In this document: piece by piece, positions 11,189-23,861 of the stretch
How positions within the stretch are numbered: position 1 is the first letter of the stretch
Layout: each line of letters opens with the position of its first letter
Origin: Rhypophila decipiens
Lineage: Eukaryota > Ascomycota > Sordariomycetes > Sordariales > Naviculisporaceae
DNA: 64,000 nt
NCBI GenBank assembly: GCA_033297075.1
Contig: MU858085.1
Coordinates: forward strand, 180,522 to 244,521
Reading direction: 5' to 3'
Notes under the pieces: generated by a model
Told to the model about the DNA's origin: nothing
Databases searched by the model: none
What the model saw: the letters and a program-made list of their open reading frames with translations, nothing else
Program-made: the position numbers and the translations under genes

Positions 11189-12993
11189 TTAGTCCTCCTC
11201 CTCCTCCTCATCAGCCGCGCCTTCATCGCCATACTCGTCATCCTCGGCAGCAGCAGCAGCATCTTCCAGGTCTTCCTCTGTGGCTTCTAGACCCGAAGAA
11301 GACATGAACTTTTCTTGTCTGGCTTCGGCTATTGTTTGATGAACATGTAATTAGCGTAATTCTTATTCTTGATAAAAAAAATGTAGACGTAAAACTCACT
11401 CTTGGCATCAACAAGCAGATTCTCCTGCACCTCGCAATCGGTAAGGGTACACCCCTCGCCAATCTCGCTCCTCTTGCCAAGGATACACTTGGTCAGCTTG
11501 CAGTTCTTGCCGACCACGACCCCGTCCATGAGCAGACACTGCGACAGCTTGGCGCCCTCCGAGATGGTGCAGTTGGCGCCGATGACGCACTCCTTGATTG
11601 ACGTCTTCTCTTGGACCGTCACGTTCTCGGCCACTAGGCTGTCTGATTTCGTGATTGTCGTTCTGGCTTTCACGCCCTCGGGGTAGGCTACCTTTCGCGC
11701 GTGCGCATACGGGCTTGGTTGGTCGGGGCTTTCTTCCAGCGAAGGGAGTCTGGCTAGTTGGAGCGAGGTTTGCAGGAGGAGCTGAGCTGTGTCGACGCGG
11801 CGGATCAGAGGGGGCGCTGGTGCGGCAGGGGCGGCGGCACCAGAGGATTTCCCGGTTGCTGCGGTAGGAGGGGGGATAGGGGGTGATGGCTGGATGTAAG
11901 CTAGCATAGGGGGGATGAGCGTCTTCTTCCTTTTCGTCTCAGTTTCCGCGACGGAAGAAGTTGCTGCTGGGGGGCTGCTGCTGGAGGACTTGGTGAGGGG
12001 CGGAGAGGAAGGTTCCTTGTCGCCGTTGCCCGGCGAGGTGGTCGTTGTTGCGGGTTTGGAGTCTGCTGTGTCTTCGGCAGCTCCGAGAACCTTTTCAAAG
12101 TTGAGTTTGGCGGCTAGGTTTTCCTGCCATCCTGCCTTTGCCCACCAGCCCACAACGTCCTCGCCGATGGTCTCGAGTTGGTCATTTTCCCTGATCAGGT
12201 CCATGATCCAGCGGGGGAAGATGTAGATGTGAGCGTCCCGGTATGTGGTGAGGACACGCACTTTGGCATGGGCTGCGCAGAGGGCCTGTCGGATGGCCAG
12301 TCCAGTTTCGTCATCTAATATGTCCTTAAGAGAGTCTGTGGGCATGGAATAGACCAGCTGTGACATGTTGTCGAGGATCGAGCCTTTGGGCGGCAAGACG
12401 GATGATGGCGGGAGAGGAACGGTGGCAGTAAAGTCGGTTTCCTCGCCCTTGACTGGGGTTGCTGTCTTGGTCTGGTACCAGACACCGAGGCCGCCGCTGC
12501 GGAGACCTGATGAAGCAGAACGCTCGTCTCCCAAGAGGTCGGGTAGGTAGGCCGACTTGACCATCCATGCCTGCAAGAGCTTGTCTGGGCTGAGCTCGCA
12601 TACCAAATCGCAGGGAAGGACGATGAAATCTGACTTGACGAGCGACTGCAACTCTGGGAGCCGGAGAATCTCAGCTGTGCCCGTGTTGTTGTCCAGATCT
12701 TTGGGTGAGACGAGGTCTGCGCTGGGGTATGGCAGACTGGTCAGGAAGGGGTTGGTGTTGAGGGCAGAGTTGATAGCTTCCCTCGCTGATGGGGGGCAGA
12801 CCAGAGTGATGTCTGTGATGCCGGCTCGATAGCAGAAGTCGAGAGGATACCAAACCATTGGCCGGTTGGCAATGGGGAGCAGAGCCTTTGGGTTCTCGTC
12901 TGGATTCGCAGTGAAGGTTGGAAATGAGCTGCCGGGGCCACACAAGATGATGGCTTGCAGGCCCGGGCTCGCAATCGTGACGGCGTGGGGCAT
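11189..12993 (-). CDS. gcd1: Translation initiation factor eIF2B subunit gamma
   Basis: Catalytic-module subunit of eIF2B, the guanine nucleotide exchange factor for eIF2, in the cytosol. Minus-strand exons are 12993-11400 and 11328-11189 with a 71-nt GT-AG intron; the product is 577 aa. The N-terminal nucleotidyltransferase-like domain starts LQAIILCGPGSSF, followed by NPKALLPIANRPMVWYPL. The C-terminal half has isoleucine-patch (left-handed beta-helix) repeats at about residues 444-530 (VAENVTVQEKTSI, CVIGANCTISEGAKL, CILGKRSEIGEGCTL). A Pro/Ser/Ala-rich insert (about 325-440) separates them. The last exon encodes a 46-residue tail that ends in a run of acidic residues (DDEYGDEG..EEEEED). 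The first in-frame Met of the longer open frame (13074) was rejected because homologues as I recall them begin at MPHA. The gene is divergent from the Pex22-like gene. Confidence 0.9.
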
Positions 12994-13788
12994 CTCAGCA
13001 GTCAAAGATGCCCAGATCTGGGAATAGTATCGTCCCGCCCACTTGTTGGACCTAATGCCCCGCGATTCTCTCAACTCCCGCGCTCCTTGTAGATGCCAAT
13101 TCCCAAATCGAAAATTGAATTGTTGTGTATACGAGACTTTTGATTTTCCAATGTTCAGCTCTTCTCGACTGTCCTTTTAATTTATCCCGGTATTTTTTAA
13201 GTGGTGTATGAATCCCTGACTGACTCACTCTTATGACTTTTTGCATTGAGAAGCATCACACAGTGCGGTTAAGGCCCCACCAAAATGCCAAGACTTTGTT
13301 TCGGTATAGATGGCCTGTGCGTCTGCCAAGCCAAAGAGGAGGGGTGAACGGATGGAAGTTTCCATGCTCCACCCCTCCCCTTCACCAAAGGACTCCACCT
13401 CAGCTGTCAGCTTTTCCCCTAATGGATGTCGTGCCCGGCCAACCACCTGCCTCGGTTTCGCCTGAAAGCGTGAAGCTCGGCGGACGCCCATGGAGCTTGG
13501 GTCCGACCTGGGGCATCAACAAATCCATCCCCAGCCTTCTGTAATCTAATAACACCTCCATAATAATAATAACTGCACGCGAGACGAAGGCCTTCTTTGT
13601 CCCCTCTTCATCCACACTATCTACTGCCTTGTTACTAGTGTTGCGATCCGCCATCGACTGCGAATTTTGTATGATCCAAATTGACGGGACTGCAGCGCAT
13701 TTCAGCAAGGTCTCTCTCCCGTCCGACTACCGTTAAACACCACCCCCTCCGTCTCGAGGCGGTATATGCGATGATTGCTTCACCGTAA
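12994..13788. promoter_or_regulatory. Divergent promoter between eIF2B-gamma and Pex22-like gene
   Basis: This 795-bp gap lies between two starts facing away from each other. No coding signal was found, and no individual factor site is claimed. Confidence 0.55.
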
Positions 13789-15155
13789 ATGTCGTCATAT
13801 GATCGTTACGACCGCGGGTCTTCCCGCCGCCGCGGCGTCTGGAGCCATTGGGTGCCGCTCGCCCTGACTGTCACCGTCGCAACCGTCGGTGTAGCGGCTT
13901 GGATCTGGAACCAGCGCAAAGACGACAAGACCGAGGAACTAGAAGCCGCCGAAGCAGCCGCATACCAGGACCTCGACTACGAGCACGCCGACTACGGCGA
14001 CAACCCGGCATATGGTGCAACGGGTGACAATGCCGACGCGAAGCCGCCGTATGGAGGAGCCCCAGGACAGGCCGGCTATGGCGGCGCCGCGGCAGCCCCA
14101 GAATCTTCGGCGCCAGGCTGGGGCGCGCAGATGTCGGGCGCATTGCGCCGGACCCCCAGTCCGCAGCAATTTCTGGACTCTGCGAAAAGAACTGTTATTG
14201 GAGGTGTGACTGCTGCCGGCGCAGTGGTAGGCAGCGCCCTCGCCGCTATTAGGGAGGAGGACAAGACGGCATATGCCGACCACGAGACCTGGTCTGAGGT
14301 GGCGGATGCCAAGAAGGAGAAGGGAGTAGGCCCCTCCCAGTCCAAGGATGCTGCGAAGCGCCGGAAGAAGGTGGTGATTGTCATCTCGGCCGACAACCAC
14401 CTGGAGGACACTGATTCTGCTGGATACCACGAACACGCTGTAAGTCGTCTTTTCATAACCATGCACCACGGAAGCTAACTCGATATCCAGACCATCCTGA
14501 CCCATATCCCCAGCCAAATTGACCACTCCAAGATCAAGCTGTACATTCTCATTTACGCTCCCAAACTTGGTGGCACTGCCGCCGACGCCTCGAGCAACCT
14601 ACCACCGCCTTCTCTGAGCTCATCCTTTTCCAACATCGATCACGCCCAGGCCCAAACGCCTGGCGAGGAGGCCAAGGGTGCCCTGTAAGTCATGAAATCA
14701 AGATGGACATGATATCGAAAAACTAACCAACCCCCAGCGCAAACCCTGCGACTTCGGATCCCGCCTACAATGCCGTCTACGCCCAGGCTCAGTCGTTGGT
14801 TGAGAAGGACAGCATGGTGCTGACCTTTACCTCGCCCAACGGACACGTGCACATCCTGCGCCATCTCATGCCAGAGGTCATCTACCTGCAAGAATCCCTG
14901 GCCGGCGAGAACGGCAGCCTGGTCACGCAGCTGCAGACCTGGCTGAGACACGACATCATCCTGGTGGTGGGTGCCGAGAGCGGACATGGTGGTCTGGCAG
15001 ATAGCGAGTCCGAGGCTGAGATGCCAGGTCCTGCTGCCAGGGACGAGGTGTGGTGGCAGAAGGAGGAGCGTGTGGGACGGGGCAGAGGTGTCATTGTGGT
15101 GGACGGCATGAGGGTGCATGATGATTGGGTGCGGAGGGTGCAAGGGAAGGACTAA
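13789..15155 (+). CDS. Pex22-like membrane-anchored protein
   Basis: Probable filamentous-fungal Pex22-like peroxin, the membrane anchor and activator of the ubiquitin-conjugating enzyme Pex4 in receptor recycling at the peroxisome. Exons are 13789-14439, 14491-14684 and 14738-15155 (GT-AG introns of 51 and 53 nt), giving 420 aa. What is visible: a Ser/Arg-rich start, one N-terminal membrane span (about residues 17-40, VPLALTVTVATVGVAAW), a Gly/Ala/Tyr-rich linker, then a globular C-terminal domain. That domain begins KKVVIVISADNHL, and contains TILTHIPSQIDHSKIKLYILIYAP, MVLTFTSPNGHVHILRHL and WLRHDIILVVG. The topology and the VVIV-type beta strand at the start of the domain suit Pex22. The assignment rests on recalled similarity to annotated fungal Pex22-like proteins and is not certain. 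If it is not Pex22, it is a conserved single-span organelle membrane protein. Confidence 0.75.
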
Positions 15156-16413
15156 GGACGATATCCACTTGCTAGCCCTTATAAGGTATAGGTATATATG
15201 CCTATGTATATGGGACTTGCTTTTCTTTTCTTGTGATGATGATGTATGTAGATGTTAGCCCTTTTGTTATTCCCTGTTTCTTCTTTCTTGCTTCTGCAGT
15301 ATCTAGCTTGTTTGGTGGACAATGGACATTCTATTCTTGAGTAAATCTTGTGTGTTCATACAAATTTTACCAGGTATTTCGGCCGCGACATGGAGATATT
15401 AAGCATGTCTGCCGGGAGGCGCTGCAAAGACCGTTGGACCAGGCTCTTGTTGGTGGAGCACCTCTCTTTTTACCCCAGATTTATCATGAGTGCATCTGAA
15501 GTACTTGTCAATGCCTTGAAAGAACTAGCAATACTCTTATCAGAAATACTCGTCAGGGCTAAACACCCTCAAGGCCATCTGTGTTTCCTGTGGCCTCCTT
15601 GTTTACATTCTTGCTGCACTGTTTACCGTGTATTGGGCCTGGAGAGCGTCATTGTTTCCGTAATCCGTCCCGTACCGTCGTGCTGCGGAAGTATCGACAT
15701 AAAGGGCTTGCCCGCAAAGGCGTATTCAAGCACGCTTAGACATGATGTTTAAATGTGAAAATACGTTCATTAGTTTCCATTCTGATTTTTCCTCCCCTTT
15801 TCCAACTCCCAAGTACCAAACCTGGGCGACAATCTTCAACAACGTGACCCCGGCACGTGATGCGGCTCGTCGGTAACACGCCACGACCCACTTTGACAGG
15901 CTGGAGTGCAAGGATAATTCGCCAAAGAAAACCCCACGCCCTGTCTTTGTGAGCAACCACGGCATTCAGCGCACCCCATCACGACTAACACGCATCCAAC
16001 CTCCACCATCGATATTCGCGACAGAGGCCCCCCCAGCATCCGGCCAGCATTCTCCACGACCTTATTGACGCGATCGGGCGACTTGGGCGATTCACGACAT
16101 ACCCAAATTGATTGCGACCGACAGCCGGAAGACCACTCTCCGGGACCCCGAGTGTCACGCTTTTGGGCGTCTGATATCCCGGACCGAACCAGAGGCCTAA
16201 GCTTGGCTGACACCAACAACCACTCCCTCCGGACATTTCAATATCATCCCACAAGGCCCTCGGACTGCAACTCGGCCTGGTTTTTTCAACCCACCCATGC
16301 ACTGCAATTGCGACACCCCGAATGCGGTCTGAGTTGGGAGGATACATACGCCGGGTAGGGTCTAGTTAGGAGATATTGGAAGCTGCCCCTGGCGGGCGGC
16401 AGCGAAGAGTATT
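15156..16413. other. Intergenic region before spt20
   Basis: About 1.26 kb between two genes in the same direction. The right part (15840-16413) is probably spt20 promoter and leader. No repeat, RNA gene or credible ORF was seen. Confidence 0.5.
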
Positions 16414-19400
16414 ATGGCGCCTACCGTCACCGCAGCAGTTCCACCCGCTCCTGTCACGGGCAAGATCAAACGTCCGATCCCCCCGGGCATCCAGACCAAT
16501 GGCGTCGTCGTCGGCGGCGCGGCGGCTCGGTCGTCCCCTTCGCCCTCCATGTCGGCCAAGCGCCCGCCGTCAGCAGTTCGTCAACCATCGAACCCACCAA
16601 CAGCAAACGGGATGACGCCCTCTTCGGCGCGACCGCCAAATCGCCTTCGCAAGGATGGTCCGGGACAAGTGCTCGGCAGAGGTCAGAGAAGTGCTGGTCT
16701 CCGATCTGCCAGCATCGTGCCCGACTTTGCGTCATCGCCAGCCGTGGAGGCCCCGCCATATGGTAATTTCATGCACGAACCAAGGCCTCGTTGTCTCTGA
16801 GTTTGCTAACATTGAACAGTGGTCACGGATTCCTATATCCTCAAAAAGTACGCTGGAAACCCGCCCTCGCTCATATTACATCTTCATCCCACCCATTTTC
16901 GGTTCGACGCGCAAGAGGGCATGTTCCCGTACAAGTCACCCATGAGGATATTTCTCGACCACCTAAGGCATCGCACCATCCCTCACGAGATGATGGAGTA
17001 TTTTACTCAATGGGGCGTACCATTCTATGAAGGATGCCTCATTGTGCAGGTTCATGATCACAAATCGAGCGCCCAAGTGAAGGACGTCCAAAAGCCGACG
17101 TCGACTGCCAGCAAGACGGTTCCTTTCTCGATCCACAACTATAACCAGTATCTCACCCCGTCGCCCTATGTACCGTTTCCCAAGGAAGAGCAGACCAACG
17201 GCGACGCCCCCAGCGCCGAAGACGCAAACAAGGCAGAGAAGACGGCTGAGGAGGTCGACAAGGAGAACATGCCGGCACCGAGTGTTCCAACCGAAGCACA
17301 AAAGAGCAAGGGTCCGCCCAAGGTCAAAATATCGACCATTGTGCTGCATCCCACGCAACAGACCTTGCACGCTGATCTCGCCATCAAGGCGAGCACACCT
17401 CGCGGAGCATCCGACTCGCGGACCGACGGGCTTGGCCCACCACCCACTCCCTCCCTCGCAGTGCCACCAACCCCGACGGCTGCAAGCATGCCTCCGCCTT
17501 CCAAGAGGCAGAAGAGGGAGCACATGGAACTGGAAGGCAGTCACATCTACGCCGCTGAAGCTCAGATACTACTTGCAACAACAGCGCCATTGGACCTCGA
17601 ACCAACCAAGAGCGCCGAGGAGACCCTGGCGAAGCTTGAGAAGCTCCAACATCCAGAGCATGCGCACAAGCCGCCCGAACCCAAGACGAGGAAGAGAACA
17701 GTGGCCGAGGTCCAGGCCGACGAGGCGTTTGCTGCCGAACAAGAGCGCTACATGCTGGCCCTCGATGAGCGCATCTCGCCAAAGGCGGCCGGCAACCAAG
17801 GAGGCGCAAATGGTACCGACGGTGACGTACAGGCTGGAGGCAATGCCTGGGAACCAAGATTTGATCGTTGGGCGCTCATTGTGGATATCAGGAGGGAGCA
17901 GGCCGAGAAGAGGGAACAGGAAAAGATCAAGCAGGCCGAAGAGTCACAGCGCCTGGCTCTGCAGAAGAAGCAGCAAGAACAGCTGGCGGCCCAGCAGGCG
18001 GCCCAGCTGGCGATGCAGCAGCAGCAGCAAAGAGCGAGGGAAGAGCAGGAACGACAGGTCAAGGAACGACAGGTCAAGGAACGAGCCGCAGCAGCGCTCC
18101 GAGAACGTCAGGAACAGCAACGACGCATGCACCAGGCTCAACAACAGCAAGCCCAGGCGCAGGCGCAACAACAGGCGCAACACCAGGCTCAAGCCCAGGC
18201 ACAAGCTCAACACCAGGCACAACAGCAAGCAGCAGCGCAAGCGCAACACCAGGCACACCAGCAAGCAGCAGCGCAGGCCCAACACCAGGCGCAAGCGCAA
18301 GCACACGCCCACGCGCAGGCTCAGGCGCAAGCTCAAGCTCAGCAGCAGGCACAGAACAGCCCATTACCTACCAGTATGGCTGGACTCCCCGTCAGCATGG
18401 CTTCACAAGCACAGGTCCGCCTCGCCCAAAATTCTCAACCTCCGGTCTCTTCGCCGATCGTCCGCCATAACACACCACAGACGGCTTCCTCTCCCATGGT
18501 TCCAGGCGTTGCTATGGCGCACTCCAACTCTAATATGGGAGGAAGCCCCCAGCGGCCGCCATCGGTTGTGCAAAATCACCCACCAATGTCGGCCCCCATG
18601 GCCCCAAGCATGTCGGCCCGAGGAAGTCAGCAGAGCCACCAAGGCGGGACCCCGCGGGTGCGCACTGCGACTCCGAATATGGCCCACGCGACACCAAACA
18701 CCCGTCCTGGGGCTGTGCAGACACCGCGCATGACACAGGCCAGCCCACCGCCGAACATGATCACGGCTCAACAAGTCGGACAGGCTATGCTCATGAACAA
18801 CCAGGCCATGGGCCAAATGCCCCCGGGAGGTGGTTTCTCGGCAGCTTCGGCCCAGCAGATCGCAGCCCATCAGCGCATGCTCCAGCAGAGGCAACAACTG
18901 GCACACATGCAGCAGAACGGCATGATGGTTCCCGGCGCACAAAACATGACAGCAGCTCAACAACAACATATGATGCAGCAACGAATGCTCCAGCAGCACT
19001 TGTTGCAGCAGCAGCAGCAAAGGGGCCAGATGGGAGGTCAACCAGGGCAGCCGGGGCTCAACCAGTTATCCGCCACGTACCAGCAAAACCTCAACAACAT
19101 GCAGGCCACAATGCAGCAGCAGCAACAAGCAAGCCAGATGCAACGGATAGCAGCTGCCCAGCAGGCGGCCCAGGCCCAGGGCGTGATGAACCTGACGCCT
19201 CAACAACAGCAGCTGCTCGCAATGCAGCAGCAGCAAATACAGCAGCAACTACAAGTCCAGGCTCAGGCGCAGGCACAAGCCCAGGCCCAGCAGATACAGC
19301 AGCAACAGCAGCAGATGAGGATGGCGGGCAACAACGCGCAATTCCAAGCCCAAGCGCAAGCCCATTCGCAAGCTTTGTTCTCCAAGAATTTACCAAAGTT

Positions 19401-19605
19401 TGTGGAGCAATACGGTGGCCTTGCGAATGTCCCGGCCGAGGCGATGGATACTTTCAGGAAGAATTGCAACGTGCAGGCACGGGAGGCTGTCTTGAGGGCG
19501 CATCAGGCGCGCCTGCAGCAGGCGCAGGCGCAGGCTCAGATGCAACAGGCTCAGGCGCAGGCTCAGGCGAATGGGATGCAGGCTATGATGCACTCTATGG
19601 GATAG
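16414..19605 (+). CDS. spt20: SAGA complex subunit Spt20
   Basis: Structural subunit of the SAGA coactivator (histone acetylation, TBP delivery) in the nucleus. Exons are 16414-16762 and 16820-19605 with a 57-nt GT-AG intron; the product is 1044 aa. The N-terminus is a Pro/Ser-rich disordered region. The junction gives [15 protein letters not shown], the start of the conserved Spt20 domain, which goes on with [53 protein letters not shown]. The rest is low complexity: a Lys/Glu/Gln coiled-coil-like stretch (about residues 475-545), then long Gln-Ala and His-Gln-Ala tracts (18121-18355) and further Gln/Met-rich tracts to the end. The last 75 residues include [20 protein letters not shown], which looks like a folded C-terminal element. 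The Met at 16819 in the second exon is not a start; it is a GTG created by the splice site. Confidence 0.88.
18121..18355 (+). repeat. Gln-Ala (QA/HQAQ) coding repeat in spt20
   Basis: About 78 codons composed almost only of Gln, Ala and a few His, using mixed CAA/CAG and GCA/GCC/GCG/GCT codons. The mixed codons argue for selection on the peptide or an old repeat rather than a pure recent microsatellite. Confidence 0.9.
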
Positions 19606-20425
19606 GACTACTTGGAGCTGCTTATGTGGCTAGGCTATGTGGGAGAGTGAGGGGTGGGGATTGAGGATTGAGGTGTTTAGGATGACGGGATGAGGAAAAG
19701 GAAGCGTACGCGGGCTTTGAGCTGTTTTATTTTTATTTTTAGGGGAAATTAGTTCTCTTTTTTTTTTCTGCCTTTTTTTAGGCTGGGTATGGATACGCGG
19801 TACGGAATGGAATGGAATGGATAGGGGTAGGTACAAATGCCTACCTAGATTTACATATTTTATCAGGCGGCGGCGGCGGCGCAGTTGGGGAGGCATCATC
19901 ATTTTTGCTTTTGGGCTTTGATATCATTATTGTTTGTTTTTGTTTTTCATGGACGGTCTGGTCCTGCCTGGGGAGTATGATGGACGGGGCGGAGTGCATG
20001 ATGATTTGACACCCCTTTTTTCATTCAGGTTGGGTTTCGCTCTCTTGCAGGTTGTTGGTGGAAGGGGATGTCTGGCTTCTGGTGCATGTTTTTACTTGGT
20101 CGGCTGGCTCGCTGGCTTGATGGCTTGATGGCTCGCTCGGTGGGGCTTTGCTATGCTATGCTATGCTATTCTACAGTTACCTACCTATACTACGCTACAG
20201 AATTTCTCTGGTTTTTTTTTTAGCGGAATTATTACAGCTGATTTTCTTGGTGTTTCAATGTTTCTTTTTGCGGGCTGCTTTGCTTGTTTGAGCCCCTTGT
20301 CGGCATCGGGGACGAGATATGGATGGATTGTGTATGTGGTGGTGCACGGATGTGTTCTATAATGTTAAGGTGGCTTGAATATCGATATATTAACGTGGAA
20401 TTTGCTCCCAGCTTTGCGGCAGTAT

Positions 20426-20450
20426 CATCATCATCATCATCATCATCATG
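20426..20450. repeat. ATC trinucleotide microsatellite
   Basis: About eight copies of ATC in a noncoding stretch. Confidence 0.9.
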
Positions 20451-23400
20451 TACTCTACAGTAGGTAACTGTTTATAGTAAAATGGTGGTTGGGTATGAGA
20501 TGCCTTCTTTTTGTTTTACTCGTGAAGCGTTAGTCACAGAGCAAAACTCTATTCTGGAGAAAAGAGACCTTTGCTTATTTAATGGATTGATTGGAAGATA
20601 TACGGATTCTTTCTTTCTTTGAGTACATTACTGTTTGTGAATTGTTCTCATGCTTTGAAGGCTTCATGTTATCAAATAGTGTTCGACATACATATAGTAG
20701 TTTTGTTACATACTTGGGGCAGGCAGGCAGGCGTGGTGAAACAAACACTCAGGAGTTCTTTCTTCTCTGAGAAGGACTGATATCATCATCATCATCTTTC
20801 AGCTGAGGCTTGCCACGTTTTGTTCAGTGTTTCAACGGCATGGCATGCATCCATGGATGGTGGTGGTGGTTGTTGGGTTTTCCATCTCTCATCCCCGGCT
20901 AAGCGCTTATATTCTTTTCTTCTTGAGTCGTTCACTCACTCAACCTTGGGCTGACATTGAGAAGGAGAAAAAAAAAGACCAGATATCTGTGTTTTCCGAA
21001 CTTCTCATTCCTCTGGTTCTACTGCGTACTTGGAAAAAAAGAAAAAGGGGGGGTTTCTCAGCTATCTCCCCATCGTGGGACTGGGACGCAGTATTGCGGG
21101 GCGGAGCCGTATCTCCTGTCCACCAGGGAGAGCTTCTTTTCAAGACCATTCATGGATTGATAAAATAGGCAGGTTCTTTCGCTGTCTGAAGAAAGCGGAG
21201 ATAGATACTAGAGAGCGGCGTCTAGGTAAGGGAGATGGATACTGAGCAAGATCTTCTGAGGCATCATGGAGTATCATGCCACTCACTATAGGGGTTCCTG
21301 GCACAAAATCTAGAACAATTCATCCCCGTTTCTGTTCAGCCATGTTCCGTATTTGTGCGTGAGGGTATGCATGTGGAAAGTATACCCAGGTCATGTATGT
21401 ATGTATGTTTGATCAAGGTGTGGATGGATGGCTAGACGCTGTGTGTCAGTATCTTGTGTGTATGTGTGTTTCCTTCTCCGGTCGTCTAGAATCCATCCAT
21501 GTGGGTTTTCCCTCTATCCCTTCAGGTGCCCCTTTTGCTGCGCATGAATCAAGGTCTGTCTGTCTCCTCAAGAAGCATAGCCTGTCACCCTTCCAGAAAC
21601 TAGTGAGCTAGCCAAGTATGTAGGTGATCCAGCTGCGTGGGCTCCATCCAGTTTTGCAGAACGAAAGTCGAACTTGTTGTGACAGGAGTGATAGGCAGGG
21701 TGGCAAAGCGACAAGCAGACAAAGGTCCTCAAAGCCCCTGAGCTGAAAATGGCTCCCGCCTACATGTCGATATATGTAGGGCAACACAACAGCATAGAAT
21801 AGAGTAATATGATCATCACATATGCCGCCTCTCAGGTACTTTGCATGCATGTCTGTCTAATCGCTGTCCTTCAGGGGCCGGATCCTAGTAAAGTACATGA
21901 TACCTAGACGAAGCAGATCACCTCCCGAACCATTGGCCAAGTTGGGTGGGCAGCAGGGATCTTTAGTCTGTAGTATAGTAGACCTGAAGTGTGTATAAAC
22001 GACGCTCACCCATTCGGGTGGTGAGGTGGTGACAGCGCTGCTGGTACTCAAGGTACCGTAGCTGAGAGAAAGAGAGATGCAGTCGTGGGCCTAGGTACGG
22101 ACAGGTAGCCAGTTCCCAGAGCTATCGACGCCATGTCATCTTCAGACATGCCAGTGGTCCAAGATAGCACAAAGATGGTGGAGGTAAGGACGAGAAAGAG
22201 GTAGAGGCTGAAAAGGGAATCTCCTGACATGTGCTTCTTCCTGATGTCCCAAGGCTGCATGCGTCCCATGCAGAGAGATATGCCTCCATCTGATGACATG
22301 CGCCCCGAAATTTCGGGATCGGTGTGGATGTCCTCTAGGCCGTTGTTTGCCGGTACCGGTACCTTTGAAGTTTTCGGTTCGATGCATCCACCCAAGGAGC
22401 CGTCCGGTGGTACCGGACTACGGTACTGCCGACTTTAGTGCCCGCCTTGAACAAGCTCGCCCAAATGATACCCCATCTTTCTGGGCGTGGGTGCAATCAT
22501 GCATGCCCCATATGCGATCCCATGCATGAGCTTGATGCCATGTGTCAAACGAGGTAGACAATGGGCATTGTTCTTGACAAAACCGGTAATATCTGTGACT
22601 ACCATCACCACCTACTTTGAATCTCGTCGGGCTCCCGGGCGTTGCTTGATATCGGTGAATAACAATATGTTTGCTTCCTGTCGTAATTGGAGGTGAGACT
22701 GGAGACTCATCAGGAACTCGTGTAAAGAGAACAGCCGCATCTCCGAGGAAAACGGAGTGTGTAAGGCTCAATGTCTGTCTTCAGCTCACTCGAGCCCGCC
22801 GCTGTTGCCAAGAGTACATGATCAGAGCTTGGAATGGACTGCCCGGAGACTGCCATCACATATCGATAGAGTGAGGGGGCCCTAGATCGTCGACATCCGA
22901 ACTTTGATGTGCACAGGTACGGCGCCGAACCTGGACGGGAAACAGGAAGCCGAGGTGAGCTGATGTATCTATAAGCCACCGTGATGGTTTTTCACGAGGC
23001 ACATCGTGATTTTCGCCTTTTCTCTCAATGGTCATCAAGCTGCAGTCTTTGTAGCGTAAGCAGCCATATCTGCTCAAAAGAGGGACCAATGGCTTTCTTA
23101 CACTTCAGAAACGCACTCTCCGTAAAACATAATGTGCTGCACACAACCGACAAGGAGGCACCGGTGAGCTCCACATGTCGGCACGAGCTGAACTCTAAGC
23201 AACAGCATCAGCCAGCAAACGGCATATGTCGCTCTTTTTCTGATTCGAGCCACTTAGTGTCCGCCGTATTGAGGCGGTATAAGGAGCAGGAATTGGGTGT
23301 CCTCCCGTGTAACTGAAGCGGTGACAATGTCGAGGCAGCCACTCGAGACTACTTCGATCCCGAGAGCTGCGGTTTGCTCTATATAGCAGCACGGCGTGGA

Positions 23401-23702
23401 CAGGGATCTATCAATATTTTGGGCTATCGTTCAGTATGGTGACAGACCGAAGCGTGGTGAGGGGGTCGTACTCACATTGAGGCTGCCAGGCACCAACAAG
23501 CTGACAGGTCCTATCCCACACACATCTTCACAAAGCCATGTGAGGATGGGAACGACGATGGTGCAGGTCGAATTTGGCGTCGATGGAACTAATCAGGTAA
23601 TGCCGAAGAAGTGCTAACTTGTCGATCACGGCATCCCAGCCTATGGGTGTGAGGTTGGAGGAGGGGTAAAGTGTCGAAAGTGAATTGCCCCTGTGGATGA
23701 CA

Positions 23703-23861
23703 TGTTTGTTAACCACAACTCCTGGGACCTGTCATTTAAATCCCTGCTTCTTGTATGTTTGCTAACCACAACTCCTGGGACCTGTCATTTAAATCCCTGC
23801 TTCTTGTATGTTTGCTAACCACAGCTCCTGGGACCTGTCATTTAAATCCCTGCTTCTTGTT
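23703..23861. repeat. Three tandem copies of a 53-bp unit
   Basis: Units start at 23703, 23756 and 23809, exactly 53 bp apart, and differ at only one or two bases (TTAACC/CTAACC, ACAACT/ACAGCT). Each contains the palindrome ATTTAAAT and CTCCTGGGACC. The near identity means recent duplication or conservation. It lies about 2.7 kb upstream of the C2H2 gene start. Confidence 0.95.

Noticed and set aside
17168..18733. 521-codon plus-strand frame inside spt20
   Set aside because: Arg/Ser/Pro-rich off-frame reading of the Spt20 exon; the true frame has the conserved domain.
22048..22395. 115-codon minus-strand frame with one hydrophobic stretch
   Set aside because: No family match, no splice partners and ordinary noncoding codon pattern.
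23703..23861. Possible CRISPR-like array
   Set aside because: Units are contiguous without spacers and the genome is fungal; it is a plain tandem repeat.
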